Notes: generated by a model not told the origin, from the sequence alone. DNA of 64,000 nt from Streptomyces sp. CG 926 (GCF_003148825.1 NZ_QGGZ01000002.1:1-64000); one strand, 5' to 3'. Positions 25,552 to 33,395 are shown, counted from the first letter of the stretch. Program-made: numbers and translations.

Positions 25552-25851
25552 ATGCTGACCCGATCCGCCACCTACCCCGACCGGGAGACCGCCCAGTGGG
25601 CCACCCAGCAGGTGGTGACCGCCAACGAGCAGGTCATCCACCGCTGGCTCGCCCAGGGAACCCGGGCCCGTCTCACTCTTGAGGCCGCCTGGCCGTCCCG
25701 TGAGGAGCCCGTCGGCCGGGTGCAGTTGGAAGCGATGCTGCTGGCCGGCCAGGGACCCGTGGAGGTCCGTGCCGCCCGTGTCGTGCTGCGCCGTGAGCCC
25801 GCCAGTCCGCACGGTTTCGTCGTCCAGACCACCGTCCCGTTCTACCTGTAG
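25552..25851 (+). CDS. Orphan fragment of an RNase A-like toxin domain
   Basis: 99 residues resembling the C-terminal two-thirds of streptomycete RNase A-like toxins: TYPDRETAQWATQQVV, IHRWLAQGTRARLTLEAAW, and the end RAARVVLRREPASPHGFVVQ. Comparable blocks occur at the end of the 597-residue effector, but sequence identity between them is low, so it belongs to a different toxin variant. The N-terminal HxxxHVGKT block with the catalytic histidine is absent, there is no leader or trafficking domain, and no clear ribosome site precedes the ATG. It is probably a displaced toxin tip, stored or decaying. Confidence 0.65.
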   Translation: MLTRSATYPDRETAQWATQQVVTANEQVIHRWLAQGTRARLTLEAAWPSREEPVGRVQLEAMLLAGQGPVEVRAARVVLRREPASPHGFVVQTTVPFYL

Positions 25852-25863
25852 AGGCAACCGACC

Positions 25864-26520
25864 GTGTCCATGAAGCCCCTCGAACACGACCGGCGCTACG
25901 GCGAGCTGGATCAGGTGATGCGCGCCTACCTCGGCCGGCAAGGTGAGGACACGGCTGAGCGGCGCAGCCGTGCGCTCGACGCCTATCTGCGCCACACCTG
26001 GCACACCCGCCCCTGGGCTATCGCGGAGGCGGAGCGCCAGCTGCGCGAGTACGGCCGTAACCCTCCGGGGCGCCTGCGAATCGAACTCGACGAGTTCTAC
26101 GCCGTCCCCGACGTCGGGATCCCCCAGTCAGCCATCGGTGACTGGCTTCTCGTGCTCGCCGACTACCTCAAGCAGAGCGTCGAGGGCGGCGAGGTGCCGC
26201 CGCCGGCCACCCCGCAGACGCACTGGGAGTGGCACGCACGGTTCCCGGAGACCGGGCAGCTGCTGGGCGGCTGGTTCTCGCAGGACATCGTCGACGAGTT
26301 CCCCGACCACGAGGCCGCGGTCGCGGACTACGCTGCCACCACCGACCCACAGCTCGTCGCCCGCCTCGTCGGCGAGCTCCACGAGCTGCTCGCCCTCCCA
26401 CTCGACGAAGGCGACTACGCCTTGGCCGCCGCGGAGCTCGGCATGGAGGTCAATCCGCCCGCGCCGTTCTCGTACGGAGCGTGGTTCCGGACGGTGGCGG
26501 CGACCCTGACCGGGGGCTGA
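25864..26520 (+). CDS. CdiI-type immunity protein for the RNase A-like toxin
   Basis: 218 residues. Sequence such as YGELDQVMRAYLGRQGEDTAERRSRALDAYLRHTW, RLRIELDEFYAVPDVG and QLLGGWFSQDIVDEF resembles the contact-dependent growth inhibition immunity family (CdiI_2) found next to RNase A-like CdiA-CT toxins. A GTG start follows AGAGG, 12 bases after the orphan toxin fragment, so it is likely the immunity gene of that displaced tip. It would bind the toxin in the cytosol. Confidence 0.7.
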   Translation: MSMKPLEHDRRYGELDQVMRAYLGRQGEDTAERRSRALDAYLRHTWHTRPWAIAEAERQLREYGRNPPGRLRIELDEFYAVPDVGIPQSAIGDWLLVLADYLKQSVEGGEVPPPATPQTHWEWHARFPETGQLLGGWFSQDIVDEFPDHEAAVADYAATTDPQLVARLVGELHELLALPLDEGDYALAAAELGMEVNPPAPFSYGAWFRTVAATLTGG

Positions 26521-26601
26521 CCGCCCCGGAGCCACCGCTCGCGTTCGTCCCTCCCCGAGCGCACCCTGGAGGGAAGGGTGACCCCCTGGAGGTGATGCAC
26601 C

Positions 26602-26874
26602 ATGGCCACGCTCGTCGGGTGGCATGTGGAGCTCGAATTCACCGAGGAGGGCCACCGCACCAGTGCGGCGGCCCTGGTCAGGCTCGGGGACGGCTCCGAG
26701 ATCAAGGCGCGGGGATATGCCTTGCGTCATCCCTCCGACCCGGAGCAGCTGAGGGTCGGGGAAGAGATCGCGGGCGCTCGTGCGCTCATGGATCTCGCGT
26801 CGCAGATGCTGCAGAAGGCCCACGCCGAGATCGATGAGGCCACGGGCCGTCATTCCTACCCGCTCAATCGCTGA
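26602..26874 (+). CDS. DUF1876 domain protein
   Basis: A 90-residue protein, nearly all one domain. W-x-V-E-L-x-F-T-E-E-G-H-R-T-x-A near the start and IGxE-like GEEIAGARALMDLASQML near the end fit DUF1876, a small alpha/beta domain with a dsRBD-like fold known from Rv2632c-type actinobacterial proteins. Function unknown; several paralogues per genome are common. Good GGAGGTG ribosome site. Same strand as the toxin array but 80 bases away, so probably independent. Confidence 0.8.
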   Translation: MATLVGWHVELEFTEEGHRTSAAALVRLGDGSEIKARGYALRHPSDPEQLRVGEEIAGARALMDLASQMLQKAHAEIDEATGRHSYPLNR

Positions 26875-26918
26875 GCGGCGGGCTCACAGACCCGCTGAGG
26901 GGTTCCGATCGGAGCTCG

Positions 26919-27674
26919 TCAGCGGGTTCTGCCGCGGAACAGGACCGTCGCCGAGGCCATGGCCACGGCGGTGATGCCCGCGCACCAGCTCAGGGCCGCC
27001 CAGGGGGCGCTGCCGGCGGGCTGCGCCAGGAGCAACGCCCGCAGGGATTCGATCACCGGGGTCAGTGGCTGGTGGTCGGCGAAGCCGTGCAGCCAGCCCG
27101 GCATGGTGTCGATGGGGACGAAGGCGCTGGACGGGTACGGCAGGAACATCATCAGGAAGGTGAAACCGCCCGCCGCCTCCGGCGTCCTGGCCAGCAGCCC
27201 GAGCGCGGCGGCCAGCCAGGAGATCGCCGTGATGTACGTCAGCAGCAGCCCGGCCGCGGAGAGGAAGGCCGCCGGTCCGGCCTGGGGCCGGAAGCCGATG
27301 GCGAGGGCGACGGCGAGGACCAGGGTGGTGGAGACCAGGTTGCGCACCACGGAGGCCGCGACGTGTCCGGCGAGGACCGGGATGCCGCCGATGTCGAGGG
27401 TACGGAAGCGGTCGATGACGCCGGTCGTCATGTCCTCGGCGACGCTGACGGCGGTGGAGGCCGCGCCGAAGCCCGCGCAGAGCAGCATCGCGCCGGGCAC
27501 CACGTACGTCACGTACGTGGTCCCGGTGTCGATGGCCCCGCCGAAGAAGTAGACGAAGATCAGCATCAGCATGACGGGCAGCATCAGGGCTGCGATCAGC
27601 GCGTCCGGCCGGCGGCTGCTGATGCGCAGGCTGCGGCCGGCCAGGGCGAGGGCGTGCACGGGCACGGTGGTCAT
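26919..27674 (-). CDS. ABC transporter permease (DrrB-like)
   Basis: 251 residues with six hydrophobic segments of the ABC-2 exporter type: LIAALMLPVMLMLIFVYFFGG, a loop with YVTYVVPGAML, VVRNLVSTTLVLAVALAIGF, LLLTYITAISWLAAALGLL, FTFLMMFLPYPSSAFVP and a last helix. The MFLPYPSSAFVP segment is the typical ABC-2 family signature region. Start ATG overlaps the ATPase stop by four bases. With the ATPase it forms a drug- or lipid-type exporter. Under TetR control (twin operators upstream of the ATPase). Confidence 0.88.
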   Translation of the reverse strand: MTTVPVHALALAGRSLRISSRRPDALIAALMLPVMLMLIFVYFFGGAIDTGTTYVTYVVPGAMLLCAGFGAASTAVSVAEDMTTGVIDRFRTLDIGGIPVLAGHVAASVVRNLVSTTLVLAVALAIGFRPQAGPAAFLSAAGLLLTYITAISWLAAALGLLARTPEAAGGFTFLMMFLPYPSSAFVPIDTMPGWLHGFADHQPLTPVIESLRALLLAQPAGSAPWAALSWCAGITAVAMASATVLFRGRTR

Positions 27675-28606
27675 CGGTCGGCTCCCGTCAGGGCGAGAAA
27701 GACGTCGTCGAGGGTGGCGCTGCGCAAGGTGAAGCGGTCGATGTCGGTGCGGCCCGGGTCGAGTTCGTCGAGCAGGGACCGGACGTGGGCGGCGGTGCCG
27801 TCGGTGGGCAGGCCGAGGGTGAGCTCGTCGGGGGCGAGGTGGACGGCGCGCGGGGCGAGGGCCTCGTAGGCGGCGGTGGTGGCGAGGGTGAGGTCCAGCC
27901 GGTGTCCGGCGACGCGGGACTTCAGCTCGGCCGGGGTGCCCTCGGCGGCGATGCGGCCGCCCGAGAGGACGGCGACGCGGTCGGCGAGCTGGTCGGCCTC
28001 CTCCAGGTACTGGGTGGTGAGCAGGACGGTGGTGCCGTCGGCGCGCAGTTCCCGTACGAGCTCCCACAGGTCCTGGCGGCTACGCGGGTCGAGGCCGGTG
28101 GTCGGCTCGTCGAGGAAGATCACCTCCGGCCGGGAGACCAGGCCGGCGGCGAGGTCGAGGCGCCGGCGCATGCCGCCGGAGTACGTCTTCGCGGTGCGTC
28201 CGGCGGCCTCGGCGAGGCCGAACCGGGCGAGCAGCTCGTCGGCGCGGGTCCGGGCGGCGCGCGGGGAGAGCCCGGCCAGGCGGCCCATCATGCGCAGGGT
28301 CTCGGTACCGGTCCGCAGCTCGTCGACGGCGACGAACTGGCCGGTGAGGGCGATGAGTTCGCGGACCCGGGAGCGTTCGCTGACGGTGTCGCGCCCGGCG
28401 ATCCGAACGCTGCCGGCGTCGGCGGCGGTGAGGGTGGCCAGGATCCGGACGGTGGTGGTCTTGCCCGCGCCGTTGGGGCCGAGGAGGGCGAGGACGCTGC
28501 CGCGCGGGACGGCGAGGTCGATGCCGTCCAGGACGCGGAGGTCGCCGTAGGACTTGGTCAGGCCTGTGGCGTGGATGCCGAGGCTGCCGGAGGCGTGCGT
28601 GGTCAT
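27671..28606 (-). CDS. ABC transporter ATP-binding protein (DrrA-like)
   Basis: 311 residues. Walker A LLGPNGAGKTTT, Q-loop LIALTGQFVAVDE, signature YSGGMRRRLDLA, Walker B VIFLDEPTTGLD, and a switch region TTQYLEEADQLADR with Gln where most ABC ATPases have His, as usual for DrrA daunorubicin-type exporters. The last 80 residues are the DrrA-type C-terminal domain. ATG 28606 is chosen because the longer frame crosses the operator region. It powers the permease encoded next, probably for self-protection against an amphipathic compound; the substrate is unknown. Confidence 0.93.
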   Translation of the reverse strand: MTTHASGSLGIHATGLTKSYGDLRVLDGIDLAVPRGSVLALLGPNGAGKTTTVRILATLTAADAGSVRIAGRDTVSERSRVRELIALTGQFVAVDELRTGTETLRMMGRLAGLSPRAARTRADELLARFGLAEAAGRTAKTYSGGMRRRLDLAAGLVSRPEVIFLDEPTTGLDPRSRQDLWELVRELRADGTTVLLTTQYLEEADQLADRVAVLSGGRIAAEGTPAELKSRVAGHRLDLTLATTAAYEALAPRAVHLAPDELTLGLPTDGTAAHVRSLLDELDPGRTDIDRFTLRSATLDDVFLALTGADR

Positions 28607-28634
28607 GGGGAGTGGTGCTCCCTTCCCGTCTTCT

Positions 28635-28672
28635 GCGTATGCCTTACGCTCTTCTGTGTAAGTCATACACAG
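28635..28672. promoter_or_regulatory. Two tandem TetR operators between regulator and exporter
   Basis: Two palindromes lie side by side: GCGTA-TGCCT-TACGC at 28635-28649 and CTGTGTA-AGTCA-TACACAG at 28654-28672. Their centres are 21 bases apart, two turns of helix, so two dimers would sit on the same face. The half-sites also pair with each other (GTATGCCTTAC against GTAAGTCATAC). Position between divergent genes indicates control of both. Confidence 0.75.
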
Positions 28673-28707
28673 AACTAGGATGGGGGTCAATCGAGGAGTG
28701 GGCGGTC

Positions 28708-29469
28708 ATGGCGGACGAGGACAGCGGCACAGGGCTCCCGGCGAGCCTGGAAACGGCCTGGGGTCTGCGCGAACGCCCCGGCAAGGGGCCGCGCCCCACG
28801 CTCACCCTGCCGAAGATCGTGGACGTGGCGGTGGCGCTGGCCGCCGCCGAGGGGGTCGACGCCGTCTCCATGGGCCGCGTGGCCAAGGAACTGGGCGTCT
28901 CGACGATGTCCCTCTACCGCTACGTCGCCGCGAAGGAGGAGCTCCACGTCCTCATGGCGGACGCGGGCGTCGGCGCCCCGCCGCCACTGCCGCCCGAGGC
29001 ACAGGGGTGGAGCTGGCGCGAGCTGCTCACCGACTGGGCGTACGCGCAGCGGGCCGTCCTGATGGCCAACTCCTGGATCCTGCGCATCCCGATCACCGCC
29101 GCGCCCGTCTCCCCCAACCAGCTGGCCTGGATGGACCGGGGCCTCGCCTCGATGGCCGGCACCGACCTGGAGGAGAGCGAGAAACTCTCGACGATCATCC
29201 TGATCGGAGGCCTCGTACGGAACGAGGCCACGACGGCCGCCGACATGACGGACGCCGTCATCAAGTCCGGGACCGCGCCGGACCAGGCGCTCGGCCGGTA
29301 CATCCGCACCCTGCGGCTCATGACCGGACCGGACAGCCACCCCGCGGTGACGCGACTGCTGGCCTCGGACGCGTTCAGCGGCTCCGAAGAGCCGGACTTC
29401 CGGTTCCGTTTCGGCCTGGACCGCATCCTGGACGGCCTGGCCCCCCTGACGTCAGAGCGGCGGCAGTAG
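28708..29469 (+). CDS. TetR/AcrR family transcriptional regulator
   Basis: About 253 residues. Helix-turn-helix at residues 35-75 (IVDVAVALAAAEGVDAVSMGRVAKELGVSTMSLYRYV with SLYRYVAAKEEL as recognition end). The C-terminal domain from about residue 85 is the TetR_C (tetracycline-repressor-like) ligand-binding fold, with RELLTDWAYAQRAVLMANSWILRIPI. It follows GAGGAG. Divergent from the DrrAB-like exporter, it most likely represses it and its own gene at the twin operators until a ligand binds. Its end overlaps the convergent oxygenase gene by 18 bases. Confidence 0.9.
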   Translation: MADEDSGTGLPASLETAWGLRERPGKGPRPTLTLPKIVDVAVALAAAEGVDAVSMGRVAKELGVSTMSLYRYVAAKEELHVLMADAGVGAPPPLPPEAQGWSWRELLTDWAYAQRAVLMANSWILRIPITAAPVSPNQLAWMDRGLASMAGTDLEESEKLSTIILIGGLVRNEATTAADMTDAVIKSGTAPDQALGRYIRTLRLMTGPDSHPAVTRLLASDAFSGSEEPDFRFRFGLDRILDGLAPLTSERRQ

Positions 29470-30225
29470 ATCGCTCTCGCTGACGGTGTACGTCAGCGGC
29501 GGGTAGACGAAGTCCACCTCTTCGTTCTCGCGGCGCCGCAGCCGGTAGAACTCGCGCCCCTGCTCCTCGTCGGCCGATGTCAGGCGCGCACCCTGCGGCA
29601 GGTATGCGTGTCCGTCACGAAACCGGACGAGGGTCTTCGACGTCCGGAACGTCACGCCCAACCACTGGTTGTCCGTCGCCGGGACGGACGTGTCCAGCAC
29701 GATCTTGTGGGTGAACCGCCGATTCGATGCCACGGAGAACGCGACGACACCGTTGTGGCCGAGAGGAATCTCGAACGCGTCGCTCCCACCGCCCGCCTTC
29801 GACGCGAACATCAGCTTCCGCGATGGACCCGCCTCGGGATTCCGGTAACAGGAGAAGACGGCGATGAAGGACCCCTCGGCCAGATCCAGGGCTTGATCGG
29901 AATGACCGCCCATCGTCCGGTACGCGTCCGTGTAGCGCTCGACGAGAGCGTTGTTGAAACCGATCGGGATCGCCGTCTGTTCTTGGATCCGCTGCGCCAA
30001 CCGTTCGTGCACCGCGCGGAAAGGCTGCGCCGGACTGCCGTACCGCGTGGTGGTACGCACGAGAGGCACGCCCTGCGCCTCGTCGATCCGGGTGAGCACG
30101 GCACCCTGCCGGCCCTTCCCCACGTCTTCCAGCCGAGCCGACGCGGACAGCTCCGCGAAGAGATCCTGATCGGCCGGGAACGAGTGCGAGATGATCTCGT
30201 CCGAGATCCTAGACACGGGGGGCAA
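29452..30225 (-). CDS. AlkB-like Fe(II)/2-oxoglutarate dioxygenase (short member of pair)
   Basis: 257 residues. Candidate facial triad: His and Asp in GGHSDQALDL, the distal His in RRFTHKIVLD, and a 2-oxoglutarate-binding Arg in WLGVTFRTSKTLV, the AlkB arrangement. A GFNNALVERYTDAYRTMG segment precedes the HxD as in AlkB nucleotide-recognition lids. The tail EFYRLRRRENEEVDFVYP is shared in character with the upstream gene. Such enzymes hydroxylate or demethylate, often nucleic-acid bases. TTG 30225 has GGGAGA upstream; GTG 30216 is an alternative. The gene overlaps the end of the long member, so they are coupled. Confidence 0.65.
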   Translation of the reverse strand: MPPVSRISDEIISHSFPADQDLFAELSASARLEDVGKGRQGAVLTRIDEAQGVPLVRTTTRYGSPAQPFRAVHERLAQRIQEQTAIPIGFNNALVERYTDAYRTMGGHSDQALDLAEGSFIAVFSCYRNPEAGPSRKLMFASKAGGGSDAFEIPLGHNGVVAFSVASNRRFTHKIVLDTSVPATDNQWLGVTFRTSKTLVRFRDGHAYLPQGARLTSADEEQGREFYRLRRRENEEVDFVYPPLTYTVSESDLLPPL

Positions 30226-31447
30226 CGTAGTCTCCCGTGTTCATGCTGAAGAGGAACTTCCCGCCGTAGTCGATGAAGGACGAAGTCCTGTTCTCCTCGG
30301 CGTACAGCCTGCGCAGCTCGTCCATGCCCTCCGGTGTGGGCGGTCCCAACTCCACCGGATCGCCGCCCGCCTTGAGGAACGTCCGACCGTCCTTGTGAAC
30401 GGCTTCGGCGTTCGAACAGCGCACCACGTACCCGAGGCGGGTCGGGAGCACATCGGCGCCCAACGTCGAGGGCCGGATCTCGTGCGTATAGAGGCGGTTG
30501 GTGGACAACGGCATGAAGAAGACGGAGCCGGGATAGAGGGTCAGGTCGAACTGCGGGGGGAGTACGACCCCGTCATGTTCCGCTTCCGCCATCGGCTCCT
30601 TGAGGCGGAAACGAAGTTGGGTCAGCCCGCCAGCACGCTTCAGGCCGTAGTCGAAGGCGTCATCGGCCAGGGGTCGCAGGTGACCCAGCCCCTCATAGAA
30701 GGTGCAGAAGGCCATGACGCCGTTGAGGGGCATGTCCTTCGTCTTGTCGGCATGGGCCGAAATCCTGGCCTTGGACTGCTTGCGCTCGGCCGTGGCACCG
30801 GTGTTGTGGTAGATCTGCGCGAGCACATGATTCAGCGGCGCCTGGCCCCGGAAAACGGTGGCGGCCTCGCGATTCAGAGCCTCGACGATGAGGGTGTCGG
30901 TCGCGCGAAATCCCTCGGTCGGCCCCGACAGATTCGTGGAACACCGCAGCAGGCGGAAATGCAGCTCGTCACCGCTCTGCTCGACGGGCGTCAGATAGAT
31001 GCCGCTGCGATGGGCCGTACCAGGCTTGGTGGACTCCGTCAGGGACTGGAAGGCGTGCTCCGCCCGGATCCGCCCGAAGTGATCGGCGTCGAGATCGAAG
31101 AAGCGGCGGTAATACACGCCGGCGCCGTGCACCTGGATGGGAACCCGTCCGACATCGACCAGGGTCCAAGGTGCCGCCTCGATGTCCCCGTCGTAGCCGT
31201 GCGACAGCTCCCGGACGACGAACACCCGCTCAGCCGCCGATAGTTGGCGGACATCGACCCCGGACACGTCGCCACACAGGTAGACGGTCTTGCGCGCGAG
31301 GTCGGGGGAGCCGGAGGCGAGGTCCTCCGGTGTGATCGTGGACCCGAAGAAGTCCCTGATCAGGTCGCTGCCGTGCAATGCCGACGGCGCGACCAGGATG
31401 TTGCGCGCGTCATCTATGCAGGCTTCCGCCTGCTCTGCCGGGTACAT
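30209..31447 (-). CDS. AlkB-like Fe(II)/2-oxoglutarate dioxygenase (long member of pair)
   Basis: 412 residues, no signal peptide. The C-terminal half repeats the pattern of the short partner: SAHADKTKDMPLNGVMAF (HxD), NRLYTHEIRPS (distal His) and LGYVVRCSNAEAV (the Arg-bearing strand), then ELRRLYAEENRTSSFIDYGG, which parallels the partner's tail. The first 170 residues have no partner equivalent and no domain I recognise. Together these suggest two paralogous oxygenases produced from one transcript, one with an extra N-terminal module. Substrate unknown; the family call is based on motifs only. Confidence 0.6.
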   Translation of the reverse strand: MYPAEQAEACIDDARNILVAPSALHGSDLIRDFFGSTITPEDLASGSPDLARKTVYLCGDVSGVDVRQLSAAERVFVVRELSHGYDGDIEAAPWTLVDVGRVPIQVHGAGVYYRRFFDLDADHFGRIRAEHAFQSLTESTKPGTAHRSGIYLTPVEQSGDELHFRLLRCSTNLSGPTEGFRATDTLIVEALNREAATVFRGQAPLNHVLAQIYHNTGATAERKQSKARISAHADKTKDMPLNGVMAFCTFYEGLGHLRPLADDAFDYGLKRAGGLTQLRFRLKEPMAEAEHDGVVLPPQFDLTLYPGSVFFMPLSTNRLYTHEIRPSTLGADVLPTRLGYVVRCSNAEAVHKDGRTFLKAGGDPVELGPPTPEGMDELRRLYAEENRTSSFIDYGGKFLFSMNTGDYVAPRV

Positions 31448-31478
31448 CGAACGGCACCTGCCCTTTCCGAATCCGTGG

Positions 31479-31661
31479 CTATCGAGCCAGCCAGCCGGTC
31501 AACGCCGCCCAGCTCGCCGGCGCGAGCGCCAGGATCGGCCCGTCCTGCACCTTCGAATCCCGGACGTGCACCAAGGCCGCCGGGCCGGGGGCCACCTCGA
31601 CGCACGCGTCGCCGTCGCCGCCGCTGTAACTGGACTTGAACCACTTCAGTTCGGTGCTCAT
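31479..31661 (-). CDS. DUF397 domain protein
   Basis: 60 residues: LKWFKSSYSGGDGDACVEVA and VHVRDSKVQDGPILALAPASWAAL, the complete DUF397 signature. These small proteins are always found next to an Xre/DUF5753 regulator in streptomycetes (BldB/WhiJ-type pairs) and are thought to bind and modulate it, perhaps as antitoxin-like partners. The start overlaps the stop of that regulator by four bases (ATGA). Confidence 0.93.
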   Translation of the reverse strand: MSTELKWFKSSYSGGDGDACVEVAPGPAALVHVRDSKVQDGPILALAPASWAALTGWLAR

Positions 31662-32482
31662 AGCTCTCCTAGCAGGCGGTCCAACAAGCCCTGTGTCTGG
31701 ACGGTGTTGAGGGCCTGAGTCCGCAGCATCGCATATCGGCGAGCCATGATGCTGACATCGTCGGGGTCTGAGATGAGCCTGCTGCCACGTTGACTCTCCG
31801 AGTATCCGAGGTGCTGGTGGGCGGGGGTTTCCAGGAGGATGAAGGGGCCGTCGAGGGCTGCGTGGGTGGACTGGTCCAATGGCATCACCTGGATGGAAAC
31901 ATCCGGCAGTTCCGTACAGGCGAGCAGGTGCCGAAGCAGTTCCTCGTGTACTTCTCGGCCGCCGATGCGGTGGCGGACGGCAGGCTCCCAGATGACGAAG
32001 CTGAGGGTCGGTGGCGTCTTGCGGTGCAGGATCTCCCGCCGCGCCATGCGGCGGGCGGTCAGATCCTCGATCGTTTCCTCGGGGTGGGCCGGGACGCGGC
32101 ACTTGAAGAGGGCCCGGGCGTAGCGCTCTGTCTGCAGTAGCCCAGGAACACGCTGGCCTTCGTACCAGGACAAGGCGATGGCTTTGAGCTCAAGGGATAG
32201 ATACTCCTCGGCCCATGGCGGTGTCGTGTCGATGTCGGGTAGCTCCAGTGCCGCCACGGTCAGCAGTCCCGGCAGCCCCAGGTGCAGGTCCATCAACTCG
32301 GCGACGTTCGGCATCAGGGCCCGACGGCCCTGTTCGATCGACGCGATGGTCTCCGCATCGAGCCGGACCAGCTCACCGAGCTGCCGCTGCGTCAGGTTCT
32401 TGGCGGTGCGGGCGGCGGCCACCTGCGTACCGACCATCTTCATGGTCGTCGCGTTCGGCCGTACTCGTTTCCTCGGTGGCAT
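31658..32482 (-). CDS. Helix-turn-helix regulator with DUF5753 (WhiJ/Scr1-like)
   Basis: About 274 residues. Xre helix-turn-helix in residues 15-60 (VAAARTAKNLTQRQLGELVRLDAETIASIEQG), then the DUF5753 domain (SWYEGQRVPGLLQTERYARALF, RMARREILHR, FVIWEPAVRHRIGG) to the end. WhiJ-type regulators bind DNA with their DUF397 partner and influence development. ATG 32482 follows GGGGAG. It is divergent from an anti-sigma-type ATP-binding gene, completing the three-gene module often repeated in streptomycete genomes. Confidence 0.93.
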   Translation of the reverse strand: MPPRKRVRPNATTMKMVGTQVAAARTAKNLTQRQLGELVRLDAETIASIEQGRRALMPNVAELMDLHLGLPGLLTVAALELPDIDTTPPWAEEYLSLELKAIALSWYEGQRVPGLLQTERYARALFKCRVPAHPEETIEDLTARRMARREILHRKTPPTLSFVIWEPAVRHRIGGREVHEELLRHLLACTELPDVSIQVMPLDQSTHAALDGPFILLETPAHQHLGYSESQRGSRLISDPDDVSIMARRYAMLRTQALNTVQTQGLLDRLLGEL

Positions 32483-32595
32483 GACAGCGAACTCCCCACC
32501 CACGCATGCGGAATACCCCGTGCGGACCCGTACTCATCAAGGAGTACGGGTCGGCGCTCAGCCACACGCTAGTCACGGAACGCGACGATCGTCCG

Positions 32596-33033
32596 GTGAA
32601 TCCAACTATCCAGGCAGCGCTCGTCCGCGAACGTCTCTACCTGCGCTCACCCCGAACCGTCGCAGCTGCGCGGCAGTTCACACGTGACACCTTGCACGCA
32701 TGGGCAGCGCCCGAACGCCTCGACGACGTGTTGCTCTGCGTGAGCGAGCTGGCCACCAACGCCCTGCGGTACGGCGTCCCGCCGAGCCGCGGCTATCTGC
32801 TGCGGATGTACGGCTTCGAGGACGCGACCGTCCGCGTCGAGGTGCACGACAGCGGGCCCGGGTTCTCGCGGATCACCGAGCGGCCGCACGGTCACGGGCT
32901 CACGCTCGTCGCCGCGCTCTCCGACGACTGGGGGGTGTTGGCCCGGACCCCCGGGAAGGTCGTCTGGTGCGAGTTCCGCTGCGCGGCCACCTGGGCCGCC
33001 GCCCAGGCCGCCGCGAGGCAGACCGGGGTGTAG
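32596..33033 (+). CDS. ATP-binding protein of the RsbW/histidine-kinase-like fold
   Basis: About 145 residues: single GHKL ATPase domain. N-box LLCVSELATNALRYG, G1 box VEVHDSGPGF, G2 region HGHGLTLVAALSDDWG. Such stand-alone domains act as anti-sigma or Spo0-type switch kinases and accompany WhiJ/DUF397 pairs. GTG 32596 begins at the NPTIQA segment common in this group; ATG 32506 would add 30 residues, but lies only 23 bases from the divergent gene. The last 142 bases overlap the convergent DUF3995 gene. Confidence 0.8.
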   Translation: MNPTIQAALVRERLYLRSPRTVAAARQFTRDTLHAWAAPERLDDVLLCVSELATNALRYGVPPSRGYLLRMYGFEDATVRVEVHDSGPGFSRITERPHGHGLTLVAALSDDWGVLARTPGKVVWCEFRCAATWAAAQAAARQTGV

Positions 33034-33395
33034 AGCGCCAGGTTGAGTACGTAGAAGGCGCTGTCCGCCGGGCTGTCGAGGAGGCCGGCGGCCCAGCCCA
33101 GGCCCGCGAGGCCCCGTACGGCCAGGCCGGCCGCGACCGCCCCGGTGACGGCGCGGGTCGCCCGGCCGTCGCGGCCTCGGGTGTGGGCGAGTACGGCGGT
33201 GGCTCCCGTCAGCAGCACGGCGGCCAGGGGGAGCACCGTGCCCGGCCCGAAGGAGGTGTCCAGGCCGAGGACGGCCAGGGACAGGCTCCGTTCGTCGGGG
33301 GCGGGCCAGGTCGCGCCGGTGGCCCAGTACAGGTGGACCAGTCCGTCGGCCGCCAGTAGTGCGGCCACAGCCGTTCCCGCGCGCTTGTTCCTCAT
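32892..33395 (-). CDS. DUF3995 membrane protein
   Basis: About 167 residues with four hydrophobic helices: GTAVAALLAADGLVHLYWATG, VLPLAAVLLTGATAVLAHT, AVTGAVAAGLAVRGLAGLGWAAGLL and AFYVLNLALYTPVCLAAAWAA. The A-x-L-x-H-x-Y-WA and the C-terminal YTP-x-C-x-x-LA motifs are typical of DUF3995. Function unknown. ATG 33395 has GGGGG upstream. The last about 45 codons lie on top of the end of the convergent ATP-binding gene. Confidence 0.75.
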   Translation of the reverse strand: MRNKRAGTAVAALLAADGLVHLYWATGATWPAPDERSLSLAVLGLDTSFGPGTVLPLAAVLLTGATAVLAHTRGRDGRATRAVTGAVAAGLAVRGLAGLGWAAGLLDSPADSAFYVLNLALYTPVCLAAAWAAAQVAAQRNSHQTTFPGVRANTPQSSESAATSVSP

